The notes: generated from the letters alone by a model not told the origin. 64,000 bases of DNA from Brachybacterium fresconis (GCF_017876515.1 NZ_JAGIOC010000001.1:3100001-3164000); one strand, 5' to 3'. Counted from the first letter of the stretch, positions 1 through 9,744 are shown. Program-made: numbers and translations.

Positions 1-414
1 GTAGGACTCGTGGAACTCCAGATCCTGGCGCTGGGTGAAGCGGAAGACCCTCCGGCGCAGCGCCAGCAGCATGCGCTGGCCGACCACCACCGACTGGCGC
101 ACGTAGCCGAAGGTCAGCACGCCGCCGACGACCGCCGCGGCGACGGTCAGCGCCGCGGCCTGGATGGCGCGGCCGGGATCCCCGGCCTGGAGCGCCGGCA
201 GGCCGGTGTTGATGCCCCAGCCGATGATCGCGGGGCCGGCGACGACCGCGAGCTGGGCGAACACCACCATGATGCCCATGACCACGAACTGGCCCTTGAC
301 CGGGGAGATCAGCTCCCCGAGCAGGGCGAAGGAGCGCTGGCGGGAGGCTTTGACCTCGGCGGCGTCGGGCGTGTGCTGCTCGTCGTCGCGGTTGTTCTCG
401 ACGGTGGTGGTCAT
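1..414 (-). CDS. ABC exporter subunit, N-terminal part (partial)
   Basis: Only the first 138 codons lie in the window; the gene runs off the left edge. The ATG at 414 overlaps the TGA of the preceding half-transporter by four bases (ATGA), so the two are co-transcribed and probably translationally coupled. A charged N-terminus of about 30 residues leads into two hydrophobic segments (about residues 38-66 and 85-104) and ends in a sequence of the ELTFHE-like type (here LEFHES) that is typical of exporter transmembrane domains. The nucleotide-binding domain must lie beyond the edge. Two adjacent half-size exporters usually form a heterodimeric multidrug-type or lipid-type pump; the substrate cannot be read from the sequence. 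Confidence 0.85.
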   Translation of the reverse strand, partial: MTTTVENNRDDEQHTPDAAEVKASRQRSFALLGELISPVKGQFVVMGIMVVFAQLAVVAGPAIIGWGINTGLPALQAGDPGRAIQAAALTVAAAVVGGVLTFGYVRQSVVVGQRMLLALRRRVFRFTQRQDLEFHESY

Positions 415-2387
415 CGCTGCTCCTCCCCGTCCTCGCGCTCGGGCCGTCGGCCCCCGACGGCGGGATTCCCGGCGGTCACGGTCCGTTCGCGGTCCGCGTC
501 GGCGGGCTCGCCCGGTGGGGCGGTCGACGGGGCCCCGTCCGGGCCCGCGGTCGGCGATTCGTCCCCGGCGGCCTGCTGGATCGCGGCCAGTTCGAGCTCC
601 CCGGTGAGGGTCTCGATGTCCTGGTCGCGGCGGGCCTCCTCGGCCTGGTTGGCGATCACCCAGCGGTAGCGCGCCGAGGACTTCAGCAGCTCGGTGTGGG
701 TGCCGACGGCGACCACGCGGCCGTGGTCCAGCATCGCGACGCGATCGGCCAGGGCCACGGTGGAGGTGCGGTGGGCGACGATCAGCGTCGTCGTGCCCTC
801 GAGCACCTCGCGCAGGCGCGTGGTGACCGTCTCCTCCGTCTTGGTGTCCAGCGCGGACAGCGGATCGTCCAGCAGCAGCACCGCCGGCTTGGCCGCGATC
901 GCACGGGCCAGGGCGAGACGCTGACGCTGGCCGCCGGACAGGCTCATGCCCTCCTCCCCGATCGGGGTGTCCACGCCCTCGGGCAGGTCGAAGGCGAAGG
1001 TGGCGTCGGCCGTGCGCAGCGCGAGGTCCAGCAGCTGTTCGCGCTCCGCATCGGACAGTGCGGGGTTCGCGCCCAGCAGCACGTTCTCGCGCACCGAGTC
1101 GGAGAACAAGGTGGCGTCCTCGAAGGCGAAGGCGGTCAGGGTGCGCAGGGTGATCAGGTCCATGGCGCGCACGTCGACGCCGTCGATGGTGAGCGAGCCC
1201 TCGGTCACCTCGTACAGGCGGGGCACCAGCTGCAGCAGCGTGGACTTGCCGCTGCCGGTCACGCCCACCAGCGCCATGGTCTCGCCGGGACGGATCTCGA
1301 GGTCCACGCCGTCCAGCACGTCGCCGACGTGCCCCGGGGCGTCCTGGTACCGGAAGTGGATGCCCTCCAGGCGCACGGCGCCGACGGCGCGGGCGGGGTC
1401 GACGGGGGTCGGATCCGGGGGCGAGGTGATCGAGTTGGCCTCGTCCATCACCTCGTAGTGGCGGTCCAGGGCCGTCGTCGCGTTGACGGCCTGGCCCAGC
1501 AGCGAGCCGAGCTGACGCACCGGGCCCACCACCAAGGTGGCGGTCGCGAAGTAGGAGGCCAGCTGGCCGGTGGTGATCGAACCGTCCGCGGTCAGGTACA
1601 GCCCCGCCAGCAGTGCGATGCCGAGGGCGAGCTCGGGGAGCATGAACATCGACATGTCGAAGCGAGCGATCGCGGTGGCCTTGCGCACCTCGGTGCGGCG
1701 CAGCTCGTCGGCCTGGTCCGTGAAGTCGTCGAGAGCGTTGGGGCCGCGCCCGAAGGCCTTCAGCACGCGGATGCCCTGCACCGACTGCTCGATGGTGGTG
1801 GCCAGATCGCCGTTCTGGTCCTGGGCGCGGCGCGAGAGCACGGAGAAGCTGCGGTTGAAGCGATAGGCGATCACCGAGACCGGCACCGCGGCCAGGAAGA
1901 AGATGATCGCGAGGATGCCGGAGGAGCGCCAGAGCAGGCACATGCCCACCACGATGGTGACCGAGCTGGTCACCACCATGATCATGCCGAAGGCGATCCA
2001 GCGGCGGATCTGGTTGATGTCGGTGAGCATGCGCGAGAGCAGCTGGCCGGAGCCCCATCCGTCGTGGAAGGACACGGGCATGTGCTGGAGCTTCTCGTAG
2101 AAGTTCACGCGGATCTGCTTCTCGACCGTGGTCGAGGGGGCCACGGCGAAGGTGCGCCGCATCCAGATCAGCATCGCCTCGATCAGACCGAGGGCCAGCA
2201 CGATCGCGCCCCCGGTCCAGATGGTCGAGGCGACGGCGTCGGTCTCCAGGCGGTTGACGATGAACTCGAGGACCTGCGGGATCATCAGCGCCACGAGGGA
2301 GGCGGTGAGGGCGCTGAACAGACCCAGATAGAGGCGGAATCGGATGGGGCGGACCGTCTGCCAGAGGCGGCTCATGGTGCCGAGCAT
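411..2387 (-). CDS. ABC exporter half-transporter (membrane domain fused to ATPase)
   Basis: The product has 658 residues: an N-terminal exporter membrane domain with six expected helices (about residues 18-310), then an ATP-binding domain. The Walker A motif GVTGSGKST is near residue 375, the signature LSGGQRQRLALARA near 480, and Walker B with LLLDDPLSALD about 20 residues later. The last 70 residues are a low-complexity Ala/Glu/Pro/Arg tail without a recognised domain. The glutamate after Walker B is Asp (DDPLS), so this may be the degenerate-site partner of an asymmetric heterodimer with the overlapping downstream gene; this is an inference. The ATG at 2387 (MLGTM) was used, and M5 is an alternative. 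Upstream at 2449-2458 a short palindrome lies in an AT-richer patch. Confidence 0.9.
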   Translation of the reverse strand: MLGTMSRLWQTVRPIRFRLYLGLFSALTASLVALMIPQVLEFIVNRLETDAVASTIWTGGAIVLALGLIEAMLIWMRRTFAVAPSTTVEKQIRVNFYEKLQHMPVSFHDGWGSGQLLSRMLTDINQIRRWIAFGMIMVVTSSVTIVVGMCLLWRSSGILAIIFFLAAVPVSVIAYRFNRSFSVLSRRAQDQNGDLATTIEQSVQGIRVLKAFGRGPNALDDFTDQADELRRTEVRKATAIARFDMSMFMLPELALGIALLAGLYLTADGSITTGQLASYFATATLVVGPVRQLGSLLGQAVNATTALDRHYEVMDEANSITSPPDPTPVDPARAVGAVRLEGIHFRYQDAPGHVGDVLDGVDLEIRPGETMALVGVTGSGKSTLLQLVPRLYEVTEGSLTIDGVDVRAMDLITLRTLTAFAFEDATLFSDSVRENVLLGANPALSDAEREQLLDLALRTADATFAFDLPEGVDTPIGEEGMSLSGGQRQRLALARAIAAKPAVLLLDDPLSALDTKTEETVTTRLREVLEGTTTLIVAHRTSTVALADRVAMLDHGRVVAVGTHTELLKSSARYRWVIANQAEEARRDQDIETLTGELELAAIQQAAGDESPTAGPDGAPSTAPPGEPADADRERTVTAGNPAVGGRRPEREDGEEQR

Positions 2388-2448
2388 GGGGAAAGGGAAC
2401 CTCAGTGGGAATTGCGCGGTCCCGGCGGTCGGGAACGAAGCCTTAGCC

Positions 2449-2458
2449 TAGTCAACTA
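2449..2458. promoter_or_regulatory. Candidate operator upstream of the ABC exporter
   Basis: TAGTCAACTA has matching TAGT/ACTA arms and lies in the only AT-rich patch of the 232-bp gap before the exporter genes, about 60 bases upstream of the ATG. Such sites often serve MarR-type repressors of exporters, but no such regulator is adjacent. The rest of the gap (2388-2619) shows nothing else convincing. Confidence 0.3.
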
Positions 2459-2619
2459 TTCCCACGATGGATAGCGCTTCAGCGCCGCGTCGTCGATGCG
2501 TCAGGCACGTCGGCGACCGACGTTCCCGTCGGCAGCGGTCGCTGCCGTGCATCGCTGGGCGGGCGGATCTTCGCGACAGGAGGTGGCGCAAGTCGTCGCC
2601 GCGGCCGCCGCGGGTCGGC

Positions 2620-2973
2620 TCAGGCGTCGGGCTCGGCGGGGGTCCACTCGCCGTAGGCGGCGTCGGACAGCAGCGCCGCGGCGCCGGCGGTCGCAGCGGT
2701 CACGGCGAGCACCGCCGGCCAGGAGCCGATCTTCTTCGCCAGCGGGTGCGAGAGCCCGAAGCCGACCACGTAGGTGGCGCCGAGCACGGCGGTGGTGGCG
2801 GGTCCGCGGCGGGCCAGCCAGGTGCGGCCGGCGTAGACCCCGGCGGCGGCGAGCACGACCCCGCCGAGCGGGCGGATGCCGGTCTCGCGGGCGGTCAACC
2901 AGCCGCCGATCAGCCCCGCGGTGACGACGGAGGCGGTGTTCACGGACTCGGCGGGTTTGATCGCGGTGCTCAT
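2620..2973 (-). CDS. Small membrane protein of unknown function
   Basis: The product has 117 residues with about four hydrophobic segments (roughly residues 16-27, 35-50, 58-72, 84-102) and short Gly/Ala-rich loops. No catalytic motif is visible and I do not recognise the family. The start is supported by a -10 box, TAGCCT, ending seven bases before the ATG, which suggests a leaderless mRNA. The gene stands alone, upstream of and oriented like the ABC exporter pair, with a 232-bp gap between them, so a link to the exporter is not shown. Confidence 0.7.
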   Translation of the reverse strand: MSTAIKPAESVNTASVVTAGLIGGWLTARETGIRPLGGVVLAAAGVYAGRTWLARRGPATTAVLGATYVVGFGLSHPLAKKIGSWPAVLAVTAATAGAAALLSDAAYGEWTPAEPDA

Positions 2974-2980
2974 GGCCCGA

Positions 2981-2986
2981 AGGCTA
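2981..2986 (-). promoter_or_regulatory. -10 box TAGCCT of the small membrane protein gene
   Basis: TAGCCT reads on the minus strand and ends seven bases before the ATG at 2973. No ribosome binding site fits in between, so translation probably starts at the mRNA 5' end. Confidence 0.5.
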
Positions 2987-3160
2987 CGCCGGGCTCGTGT
3001 GTGTTCTCTGAGCCTCGATGCGCCGATCGGGTTTCCGGGGTGCTTTTCGATGGTTGCGGTCGAGCAGTGACCCTGATGCCGGCGTGAGGGCGTGCGGGTG
3101 CTGCCGGTCTGCCCGGCATTTCCACTTCGGTTCCTTCTCGTAGGGACAGATCGCTGCTGG

Positions 3161-4531
3161 TCAGGTCATCATCACCCGGGTGGTGTCGAAGAGGTTCTCC
3201 CAGGCCGTGTGCCAGGGCCAGTTCCGCGGTAGGTGCAGTCGCCAGGAGCGGGCGCGGTTCGCGATCCGGGCGGGCACCGCGATCAGATGATCGACCAGGG
3301 TCTGCCAGCGGGCGCGGGCATGGAAGCTCGAGGCCAGCACCCCGGCAGCGCGGGCGAGGTTGAACGCGATCGCGGCCAGCACGGTCCAGGCACTGTTGGC
3401 GGTGAACACCCCGGAGGGGCAGTGAGCCAGCGGCCCGCCCTTGAGGTCGGCGATGACCTGCTCGACGATCGCGTGGTCTCGGTGGGAGGCCTCCGCGGCC
3501 AGCATCGAAAGCGGTGAGTCGGTGAACACCGCGTGGTGGCGATACGCATCCAGCAGCCCGCCCTGCTCACTGTGCCCGTGGCGTGGGTTCAGGCGTTTCA
3601 CGCGACGCACGATCAACCGGGCCGTGACGTGCTCGGCCTGCTTGCGGGAGGTGAACGCGGTGTACTCGACCTCGGCGACCTCGGCATCGGAGATCCACCG
3701 CTGCTCGGCCTCCTCCCAGATCGCCTGCGGATACTTGATCGGCGTCCATGCGTCCTCGGGGATGCGAGAGATCGCCCCGACCACGGACGGGTTCATCCTC
3801 GCGGTGAGCGAGAAGTGGGCCCCGCCCCGGCGGGCCGCGGCCACCGTGGCGTGCTGGAAGTAGGCCGAATCCGCACGCACGGTCACCATCCCGGAGACGC
3901 CGGCGCGCTTCGCAGTGGCCAACGCGCTGCCGATCATCGCCGCGGTGCCGTGGGCCGAGGCCGCCGCGCCCCGACGCAGCCGGATCCCGGCGATCACCGG
4001 CACGGCCTGCAGCGTGGAGAGGGTCGCGACCTGGGCGTTCAAACCCTTCACCCCGCTGTAGCCGTAGCCGGCGCCCTGCTTCGCGTAGCCGTGGGTGGCC
4101 CGGATCGTGTCATCGATATCGACGAACGCGACCCGGTCGCCACCGCTCAACAGGCCCGGCACCCGGGCCGCCAGCCCGGTCAGGACCCTGGAGGCGACTG
4201 CGTCGAGCTGGCGCACGTGCCCGAAGGTGTATCCGCGCAGGTGGGTGCCCAGCGTCGTGGGTGCCCGCCGCGCGGTAAACGCCCGGCCCATCCCGCCATG
4301 ACGCAGAACGTCCATGTCCGAGATGCTGTCGGCGCCAGCGAGCATTCCCGCGACCAGGGAGGGGACCTTCACATCGGCGTTGGAACCGATGCTGCCCGGC
4401 ACCGTGACGTGCTCGGCGACCAGGCCCGGCAGGCCCGCCGACTCCGCGAGCGCCATCACCGGCACCAGCCCCGCCCGACCAACCAGATTGTCATCATCGA
4501 ACTCGGCAGAGAAATCATGGGATACTCGCAC
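3161..4531 (-). CDS. IS1380-type transposase
   Basis: The product has 456 residues and resembles IS1380-family DDE transposases: an N-terminal segment, then a VAFVDIDDTIR segment carrying the first catalytic Asp (around residue 138), a TVRADSAYF segment with the second Asp, and a late region (HRDHAIVEQVIADLKGG) carrying the catalytic Glu. The GTG at 4531 was chosen because AGGAG lies ten bases upstream. The reading frame is intact, so the element may be active. I could not find convincing terminal inverted repeats or a target duplication between 2990-3160 and 4532-4740, so the ends of the element are not given. It is inserted between a membrane protein gene and the GH13 gene. Confidence 0.85.
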   Translation of the reverse strand: MRVSHDFSAEFDDDNLVGRAGLVPVMALAESAGLPGLVAEHVTVPGSIGSNADVKVPSLVAGMLAGADSISDMDVLRHGGMGRAFTARRAPTTLGTHLRGYTFGHVRQLDAVASRVLTGLAARVPGLLSGGDRVAFVDIDDTIRATHGYAKQGAGYGYSGVKGLNAQVATLSTLQAVPVIAGIRLRRGAAASAHGTAAMIGSALATAKRAGVSGMVTVRADSAYFQHATVAAARRGGAHFSLTARMNPSVVGAISRIPEDAWTPIKYPQAIWEEAEQRWISDAEVAEVEYTAFTSRKQAEHVTARLIVRRVKRLNPRHGHSEQGGLLDAYRHHAVFTDSPLSMLAAEASHRDHAIVEQVIADLKGGPLAHCPSGVFTANSAWTVLAAIAFNLARAAGVLASSFHARARWQTLVDHLIAVPARIANRARSWRLHLPRNWPWHTAWENLFDTTRVMMT

Positions 4532-4742
4532 TACCAGTGCTCCTGTTGCTCAGCGTCATGGAACCTTCGAACAGTCCCATTATCGCTGGCCACAGGAGCA
4601 TTTGGCTGTCACGACCCGCCTACCCGACCGGCGGATCCAGGCTGAGGTCGCGCCTCGTCCCGGATGATCGCCGGCAGCGAGGTCCACGGCGCGCCGTCGA
4701 CGCCCTCCCCGCAGCGTGGGGGATCCCCTCAGCAGACGCCCT

Positions 4743-6146
<1,404 letters not shown>

Positions 6147-6152
6147 GCCGCC

Positions 6153-6158
6153 ATCGTA
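6153..6158 (-). promoter_or_regulatory. -10 box TACGAT of the GH13 gene
   Basis: TACGAT on the minus strand ends six bases before the ATG at 6146, the spacing seen at many other genes here. The repeat array starting at 6160 occupies the spacer and -35 region. Confidence 0.5.
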
Positions 6159-6159
6159 G

Positions 6160-6279
6160 GCGTGCGGTGCTCCGGGGCGTGCGGTGCTCCCGAGCGTGCG
6201 GTGATCCCGAGCGTGCCGTGATCCAGCGTGTGCGGTGTTCCGGGGCGTGCCGTGATCCAGGGTGTGCGGTGTTCAATGG
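6160..6279. repeat. Seven degenerate 15-19-bp tandem repeats between the GH13 and esterase genes
   Basis: Units start at about 6160, 6177, 6194, 6211, 6226, 6245 and 6262; the first is GCGTGCGGTGCTCCGGG. Later units vary at the third and second-last positions (CCGTGATCC variants). The array fills most of the 192-bp space between the two divergent genes and directly abuts the -10 box of the GH13 gene. It could be an iterated protein-binding site or simple slippage DNA. It is not a CRISPR: units are adjacent, with no spacers. Confidence 0.75.
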
Positions 6280-6338
6280 GGACCGGCCGCACGATCCGAC
6301 GCGCCGCCGGGCGCCGACCATTCCAGGAGACCTCACCG

Positions 6339-7208
6339 ATGATCCGCATGCGCACCGATTTCTTCTCCGAGTCCCTCGGCATGGGCACCTCGATGGTGGT
6401 GCTGATGCCGCAGGCCGCCTCCGGCATCGGCATGGAGGGAGCCGACGAGCCTTCGAGGGGCGGGGACCACGGCGCGACCGTCGGGAACGCCGCCGGGGGA
6501 GCCGCCGACGGAGGTGCCGTCTCCGGGGGTGCCGCCGACGGGAGCAGCGCCTCGGCGCCGGGCGTGCCGGTCCTCTACCTGCTGCACGGGCTCAGCGACG
6601 ACTGCACGATCTGGGAGCGGCGCACCTCGATCGAGCGCTACGCGACCGGGAAGGGCATCGCCGTGGTCATGCCCGAGGTTCGCCGCTCCTTCTACAGCGA
6701 TGAGGCGGTGGGGGAGAGGTACTGGACCTTCGTCGCCGAGGAGCTGCCGGAGCTGGTCGCGCGCACCTTCCGGATCTCCACCGCCCGGGAGGACACCTTC
6801 GTCGCCGGGCTCTCGATGGGCGGCTTCGGCGCGTTCAAGCTGGCGCTGAACCATCCGGAGCGCTTCGCGGCCGCGGCCAGCCTGTCCGGAGCGCTGGATC
6901 CGGCCTCGCTCGGGCTCGAGCACAACACCGGCCATCTCGCCGAGCGCGTCTGGGGCGGACGCGACCTCGCGGGCACCGCCGATGACCTGCTGGGCAGGTT
7001 CGCCACCGCGGACCCGCTCTCGCTGCCGGCGCTGTTCCTGGACTGCGGCACCGAGGATGCTCTTCTCGAGCAGAACCGTCGGTTCATCGAGACCGCCGAG
7101 ACCGCGAGCGTCGACCTGACCTCGCGCCTGCGCCCCGGCGACCACAGCTGGGAGTTCTGGGACCAGGGCATCCAGGACGTCCTGGACTGGCTGCCGCTGC
7201 GGGGCTGA
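6339..7208 (+). CDS. Alpha/beta-hydrolase esterase of the esterase D/antigen 85-like group
   Basis: A 289-residue cytoplasmic esterase predicted to hydrolyse acyl or S-acyl esters. The core starts with VLYLLHGLSDD (residues 78-88). The nucleophile elbow GLSMGG places Ser159, and Asp240 (DCGTED) with His269 (GDHSWEFW) complete the triad. The ATG at 6339 was chosen because AGGAGA stands nine bases upstream; earlier in-frame starts lie in the repeat array. An odd Gly/Ala/Asp-rich insert at residues 34-73 sits between the first strand and the catalytic core and is missing from ordinary family members. The gene is divergent to the GH13 gene, but shared function is not shown. Confidence 0.88.
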   Translation: MIRMRTDFFSESLGMGTSMVVLMPQAASGIGMEGADEPSRGGDHGATVGNAAGGAADGGAVSGGAADGSSASAPGVPVLYLLHGLSDDCTIWERRTSIERYATGKGIAVVMPEVRRSFYSDEAVGERYWTFVAEELPELVARTFRISTAREDTFVAGLSMGGFGAFKLALNHPERFAAAASLSGALDPASLGLEHNTGHLAERVWGGRDLAGTADDLLGRFATADPLSLPALFLDCGTEDALLEQNRRFIETAETASVDLTSRLRPGDHSWEFWDQGIQDVLDWLPLRG

Positions 7209-7410
7209 CCAGGGGCCGACCAGGGGATGACCCGGGGTCGACGGGCCGGGGCGAATGCACCGCCTGACGGTGTCCGACGCCACGACGGTGCATCGGCCCG
7301 GGATGATTCATGGGACGTCCTCGACCTGCCGATCCCCCATACGGCGTGGCCGTACGCATGAGTCCCGCATTCCGGATCTCGCCGCGACGGCCGGCCGAGC
7401 ATGGCACGAG

Positions 7411-7442
7411 GTGACGGGGTGACGGGGTGACGGGGTGACGGG
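7411..7442. repeat. Four perfect 8-bp tandem repeats (GTGACGGG)
   Basis: GTGACGGG is repeated four times without interruption in the 276-bp gap between the esterase gene and the converging membrane-protein gene. It is a likely slippage site. The rest of the gap holds a short TACGG/CCGTA hairpin near 7339 and nothing else that I can support. Confidence 0.8.
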
Positions 7443-7484
7443 GCAACCGGCCGAGGGGGCCGATGGAGACGAAGGTCGCCCCGG

Positions 7485-7865
7485 TCAGCCCGCTGTCACT
7501 GCGAAGATCACCAGCGCGAGGTAGATGACTGCCTCCGCGAGGACGTTCATGATGCCGGGCCGGGTCAGATGTCGGGCTTCCCGTCGCGTCGGCTCAGCGG
7601 GCGGATCGCTGGTCAGCAGGCGACGACAGGCCAGCGCCGTCCCACCCACGACACCGAGTGCGAGCAGCCACGGCAGCCACCACAGCGTCGGCGGGACGAT
7701 CCCGATCAGTCCGAGGATCCCGATCATGCTGGCGGCGCTGACAGCGCGCACGAGCACCTCCAGCGGGTGCAGGTGGCGCCTGAAGAGCGTGAGGGTCGAG
7801 ACCAGCACGACCGCGACCACCACCGCGGCGGCCAGCAGCGGCGCGAAGCGGAGCAGCTCGGTCAC
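7485..7865 (-). CDS. Small integral membrane protein, unknown function
   Basis: A 126-residue protein with about four hydrophobic segments (residues 8-27, 42-60, 64-80, 106-124) and an Arg-rich loop (about 88-101). It is the last gene of a three-gene operon: its ATG at 7865 overlaps the stop of the serine hydrolase gene by four bases. I do not recognise a family. Its coupling to the hydrolase and ArsR genes suggests that the three act together at the membrane, but no function can be read. Confidence 0.75.
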   Translation of the reverse strand: MTELLRFAPLLAAAVVVAVVLVSTLTLFRRHLHPLEVLVRAVSAASMIGILGLIGIVPPTLWWLPWLLALGVVGGTALACRRLLTSDPPAEPTRREARHLTRPGIMNVLAEAVIYLALVIFAVTAG

Positions 7866-9076
7866 AGGACCACCTCCCCGGTCAGCACGCCGACGCCGAG
7901 CTCATCGACGCTCCGGGCGGTGTCGGTCAGGACGGCTATGCCTCGTCCATCAGCGGGATCGAAACCCACGAACGCTGCGAAACCGCCGGTCATGCCGTTG
8001 TGCCACGTGATCCGCGAGCCGTCGCCGGCGAAGTCCTCATGGAACCAGTTCATCGAGGTGCGCTCGCCGTCCTCGCCCTTCAGCAGCACCTCGGTCGCGG
8101 CGGCGGCGCCGGGGGCGGAGCCGTCGGCCACGGCCGCGAGATAGGTCGCCAGGTCCCTCGAGGTCGAGCGGATCCCGCCCGCGGGGGCGCTGCCGCCCAT
8201 GGTCCAGGGCGCTGCTCGCAGGCCCGTCGGAGTATGCCCGTGCGGGGCATCCGCGCGGAGACCGGCGGGGGTGATCGGGGCGTAGGTGTCGCCCAGGTCC
8301 AGGGGTTCGAGGACGCGCCGGGCGAGGAGGGTGGCGTAGTCGGTGTTGGCGAGGCGGGCCAGCAGCTGGCCCTGGAGGGCGACGCCGAAATTGGAGTAGG
8401 AGCGCTCGCCGCGTCCGCTCGGGGTCGTCGCGAGCGCCGCCTCGATCACGTCGTCCCCGTCGCGTCCGGCGTAGGGGTCTTTGCGGCGCAGCGCCGCCAG
8501 CCAGCCGGCGAGCATCATGTCCGGGGACAGGCGCGGCAGGCCCGAGGTGTGGGTGGTGAGCTCGGCGAAGGTCACGTCCGCGATCGCGCTGGCGTCGGCC
8601 TGCGCGCCCAGCACCTCGGCGACCGTGGTGTCCACGGTGGCCTCACCCCGCGCGACGGCCTCGGCCAACAGGGCACCCGTGAACGTCTTGGTGACCGAGC
8701 CGATCTCGAACTCGCGGGTCGCGGTGGCCCCGAACCCGCCGAAGCGGGTGGTGCCGCTGCCGTCCAGGACGGCGACCGCGACGTGGCGGTGGCCCGCAAG
8801 GTGCGGGGCAAGGGCAGTGGTCAGCTGCGGGTCGCCGGTGGGGTCTGCGAGCCGGGCGGGCCGCGGACCGGTCAGGGCGGTCAGCCCGATCACGGCCGCC
8901 GCCCCGGGCACGCCCGCGGCCAGCACGGTGCGGCGCGCGGGGCGCGGAGGGGTGTGCGCCGGGCACTCGGGGGCCGACGACGGGGGCTGCTCGAGTCCTG
9001 GGCTCGTGGACCCCGGAGCGTCGGCGCCGGCGTCATCGGAGTCCTCGGGGCCCGGTGGCCGCGGATGCTCGGCCAT
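7862..9076 (-). CDS. Secreted class C beta-lactamase-fold serine hydrolase
   Basis: A 404-residue protein of the beta-lactamase/transpeptidase-like fold (DD-peptidase or esterase rather than a proven beta-lactamase). The SxxK motif is SVTK with Ser127 and Lys130, the YxN motif is YSN at Tyr227, and an HNG triad near 371 fits the KTG box. The long Pro/Ser-rich N-terminus ends in twin arginines (48-49) and a hydrophobic stretch (residues 50-70), consistent with a Tat-type signal or anchor. The ATG at 9076 follows the ArsR stop by two bases (TGAGCATG); longer in-frame starts would overlap that gene. The order ArsR, hydrolase, membrane protein suggests control by the regulator upstream. Confidence 0.85.
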   Translation of the reverse strand: MAEHPRPPGPEDSDDAGADAPGSTSPGLEQPPSSAPECPAHTPPRPARRTVLAAGVPGAAAVIGLTALTGPRPARLADPTGDPQLTTALAPHLAGHRHVAVAVLDGSGTTRFGGFGATATREFEIGSVTKTFTGALLAEAVARGEATVDTTVAEVLGAQADASAIADVTFAELTTHTSGLPRLSPDMMLAGWLAALRRKDPYAGRDGDDVIEAALATTPSGRGERSYSNFGVALQGQLLARLANTDYATLLARRVLEPLDLGDTYAPITPAGLRADAPHGHTPTGLRAAPWTMGGSAPAGGIRSTSRDLATYLAAVADGSAPGAAAATEVLLKGEDGERTSMNWFHEDFAGDGSRITWHNGMTGGFAAFVGFDPADGRGIAVLTDTARSVDELGVGVLTGEVVL

Positions 9077-9078
9077 GC

Positions 9079-9693
9079 TCAGCCCTTCTCGAGTGCGGTG
9101 ATGATGGCCAGCAGAGGCACCACGCGCGGGGTCGCGAGGGCCCAGCTGCCACGGCGCGGGGTGGTCACCCAGCCGCCGCTCTGCAGGGCGGAGAGATGGT
9201 GGTAGGCGACGCCGGTCGAGCCCAGCTCGAGCTCGTCGACGAGCTGGGCGACGGTGTGCTCCCCGTCCAGCAGGCGCCGCAGCATCGCCAGACGCAGCGG
9301 GTGGCCGAGCGCCGCGACCGATTCGGCGTGCTCGGCCCAGTCCGTGCCCAGCAGGTGCTCGGTGGGGCGGCCCCACTGGTACTCGAGGTGCCCGGCGCCG
9401 ACGTCGACCGCACCGGCGAAGACCACCGCCCCAGGGGTGGGGGCATGTGCTTTCAGGGAGGTCAGGGCCCAGAACGGGTCCTCTTCGTCGGTCGGTGGAG
9501 TCGGCGCGGAGGAGGCTGGCGGGGTGACAGGGGCACCGGACGCCGCGGTCGGGGCAGAGCCGTCGGAGGCGGTGCCCGGGGTGCGTTCCCCGTCGGCGCC
9601 GGGGGAGCCCGCCTCCATCGCGGCGACCCGCTCCTCGAGCGCGCTGACGCGTGCGAGCAGCTCGTCGGGAGAGGGGTCCTCGGGCGCCATCAT
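9079..9693 (-). CDS. ArsR-type winged-helix transcriptional regulator
   Basis: A 204-residue DNA-binding regulator. A short coiled-coil segment (about residues 8-27) is followed by a Pro/Ser/Ala-rich linker (28-65). The winged helix is at the C-terminus (about 118-200), with HPLRLAMLRRLLDGEHTV and the recognition region GSTGVAYHHLSALQ. No metal-binding ELCVCDL-type cysteines are present, so it is not a classical metal sensor. The start at 9693 is fixed by a -10 box, TATGCT, ending six bases upstream. It heads an operon with the serine hydrolase and a membrane protein, and its promoter carries five 8-bp CGGAA direct repeats, a likely self-binding site. Confidence 0.8.
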   Translation of the reverse strand: MMAPEDPSPDELLARVSALEERVAAMEAGSPGADGERTPGTASDGSAPTAASGAPVTPPASSAPTPPTDEEDPFWALTSLKAHAPTPGAVVFAGAVDVGAGHLEYQWGRPTEHLLGTDWAEHAESVAALGHPLRLAMLRRLLDGEHTVAQLVDELELGSTGVAYHHLSALQSGGWVTTPRRGSWALATPRVVPLLAIITALEKG

Positions 9694-9699
9694 GGAATC

Positions 9700-9728
9700 A
9701 GCATATCCGGAAGTACGGAATAACGGAA
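9700..9728 (-). promoter_or_regulatory. Promoter of the arsR operon (TTCCGT, 17 bp, TATGCT)
   Basis: On the minus strand TTCCGT (9728-9723) and TATGCT (9705-9700) are 17 bases apart, with the -10 ending six bases before the first ATG at 9693. This fits a leaderless mRNA. Confidence 0.6.
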
Positions 9729-9744
9729 CAACGGGACGGCGGAA
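9705..9744. repeat. Five 8-bp direct repeats (NNNCGGAA) across the arsR promoter
   Basis: Reading plus, the units are ATCCGGAA, GTACGGAA, TAACGGAA, CAACGGGA and CGGCGGAA, exactly eight bases apart. The array starts at the -10 box and covers the spacer and -35. A direct-repeat operator of this shape is unusual for ArsR proteins, which mostly use palindromes. Confidence 0.7.

Noticed and set aside
696-2474. A 592-codon plus-strand frame opposite the ABC exporter
   Set aside because: It mirrors the exporter gene; its His/Gln/Gly-rich composition is typical of a shadow frame.
3021-4630. TCGGGT/ACCCGA as ends of the IS1380-type element
   Set aside because: Only a 6-bp match with poor continuation and no target duplication; it could be chance, so no boundaries were given.
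6160-6279. 17-bp repeats as a CRISPR array
   Set aside because: No spacers, degenerate units and no cas genes nearby.
7862-9076. A true beta-lactamase resistance gene
   Set aside because: The fold and SxxK/YxN motifs fit many DD-peptidases and esterases; nothing specific for beta-lactam hydrolysis is visible.
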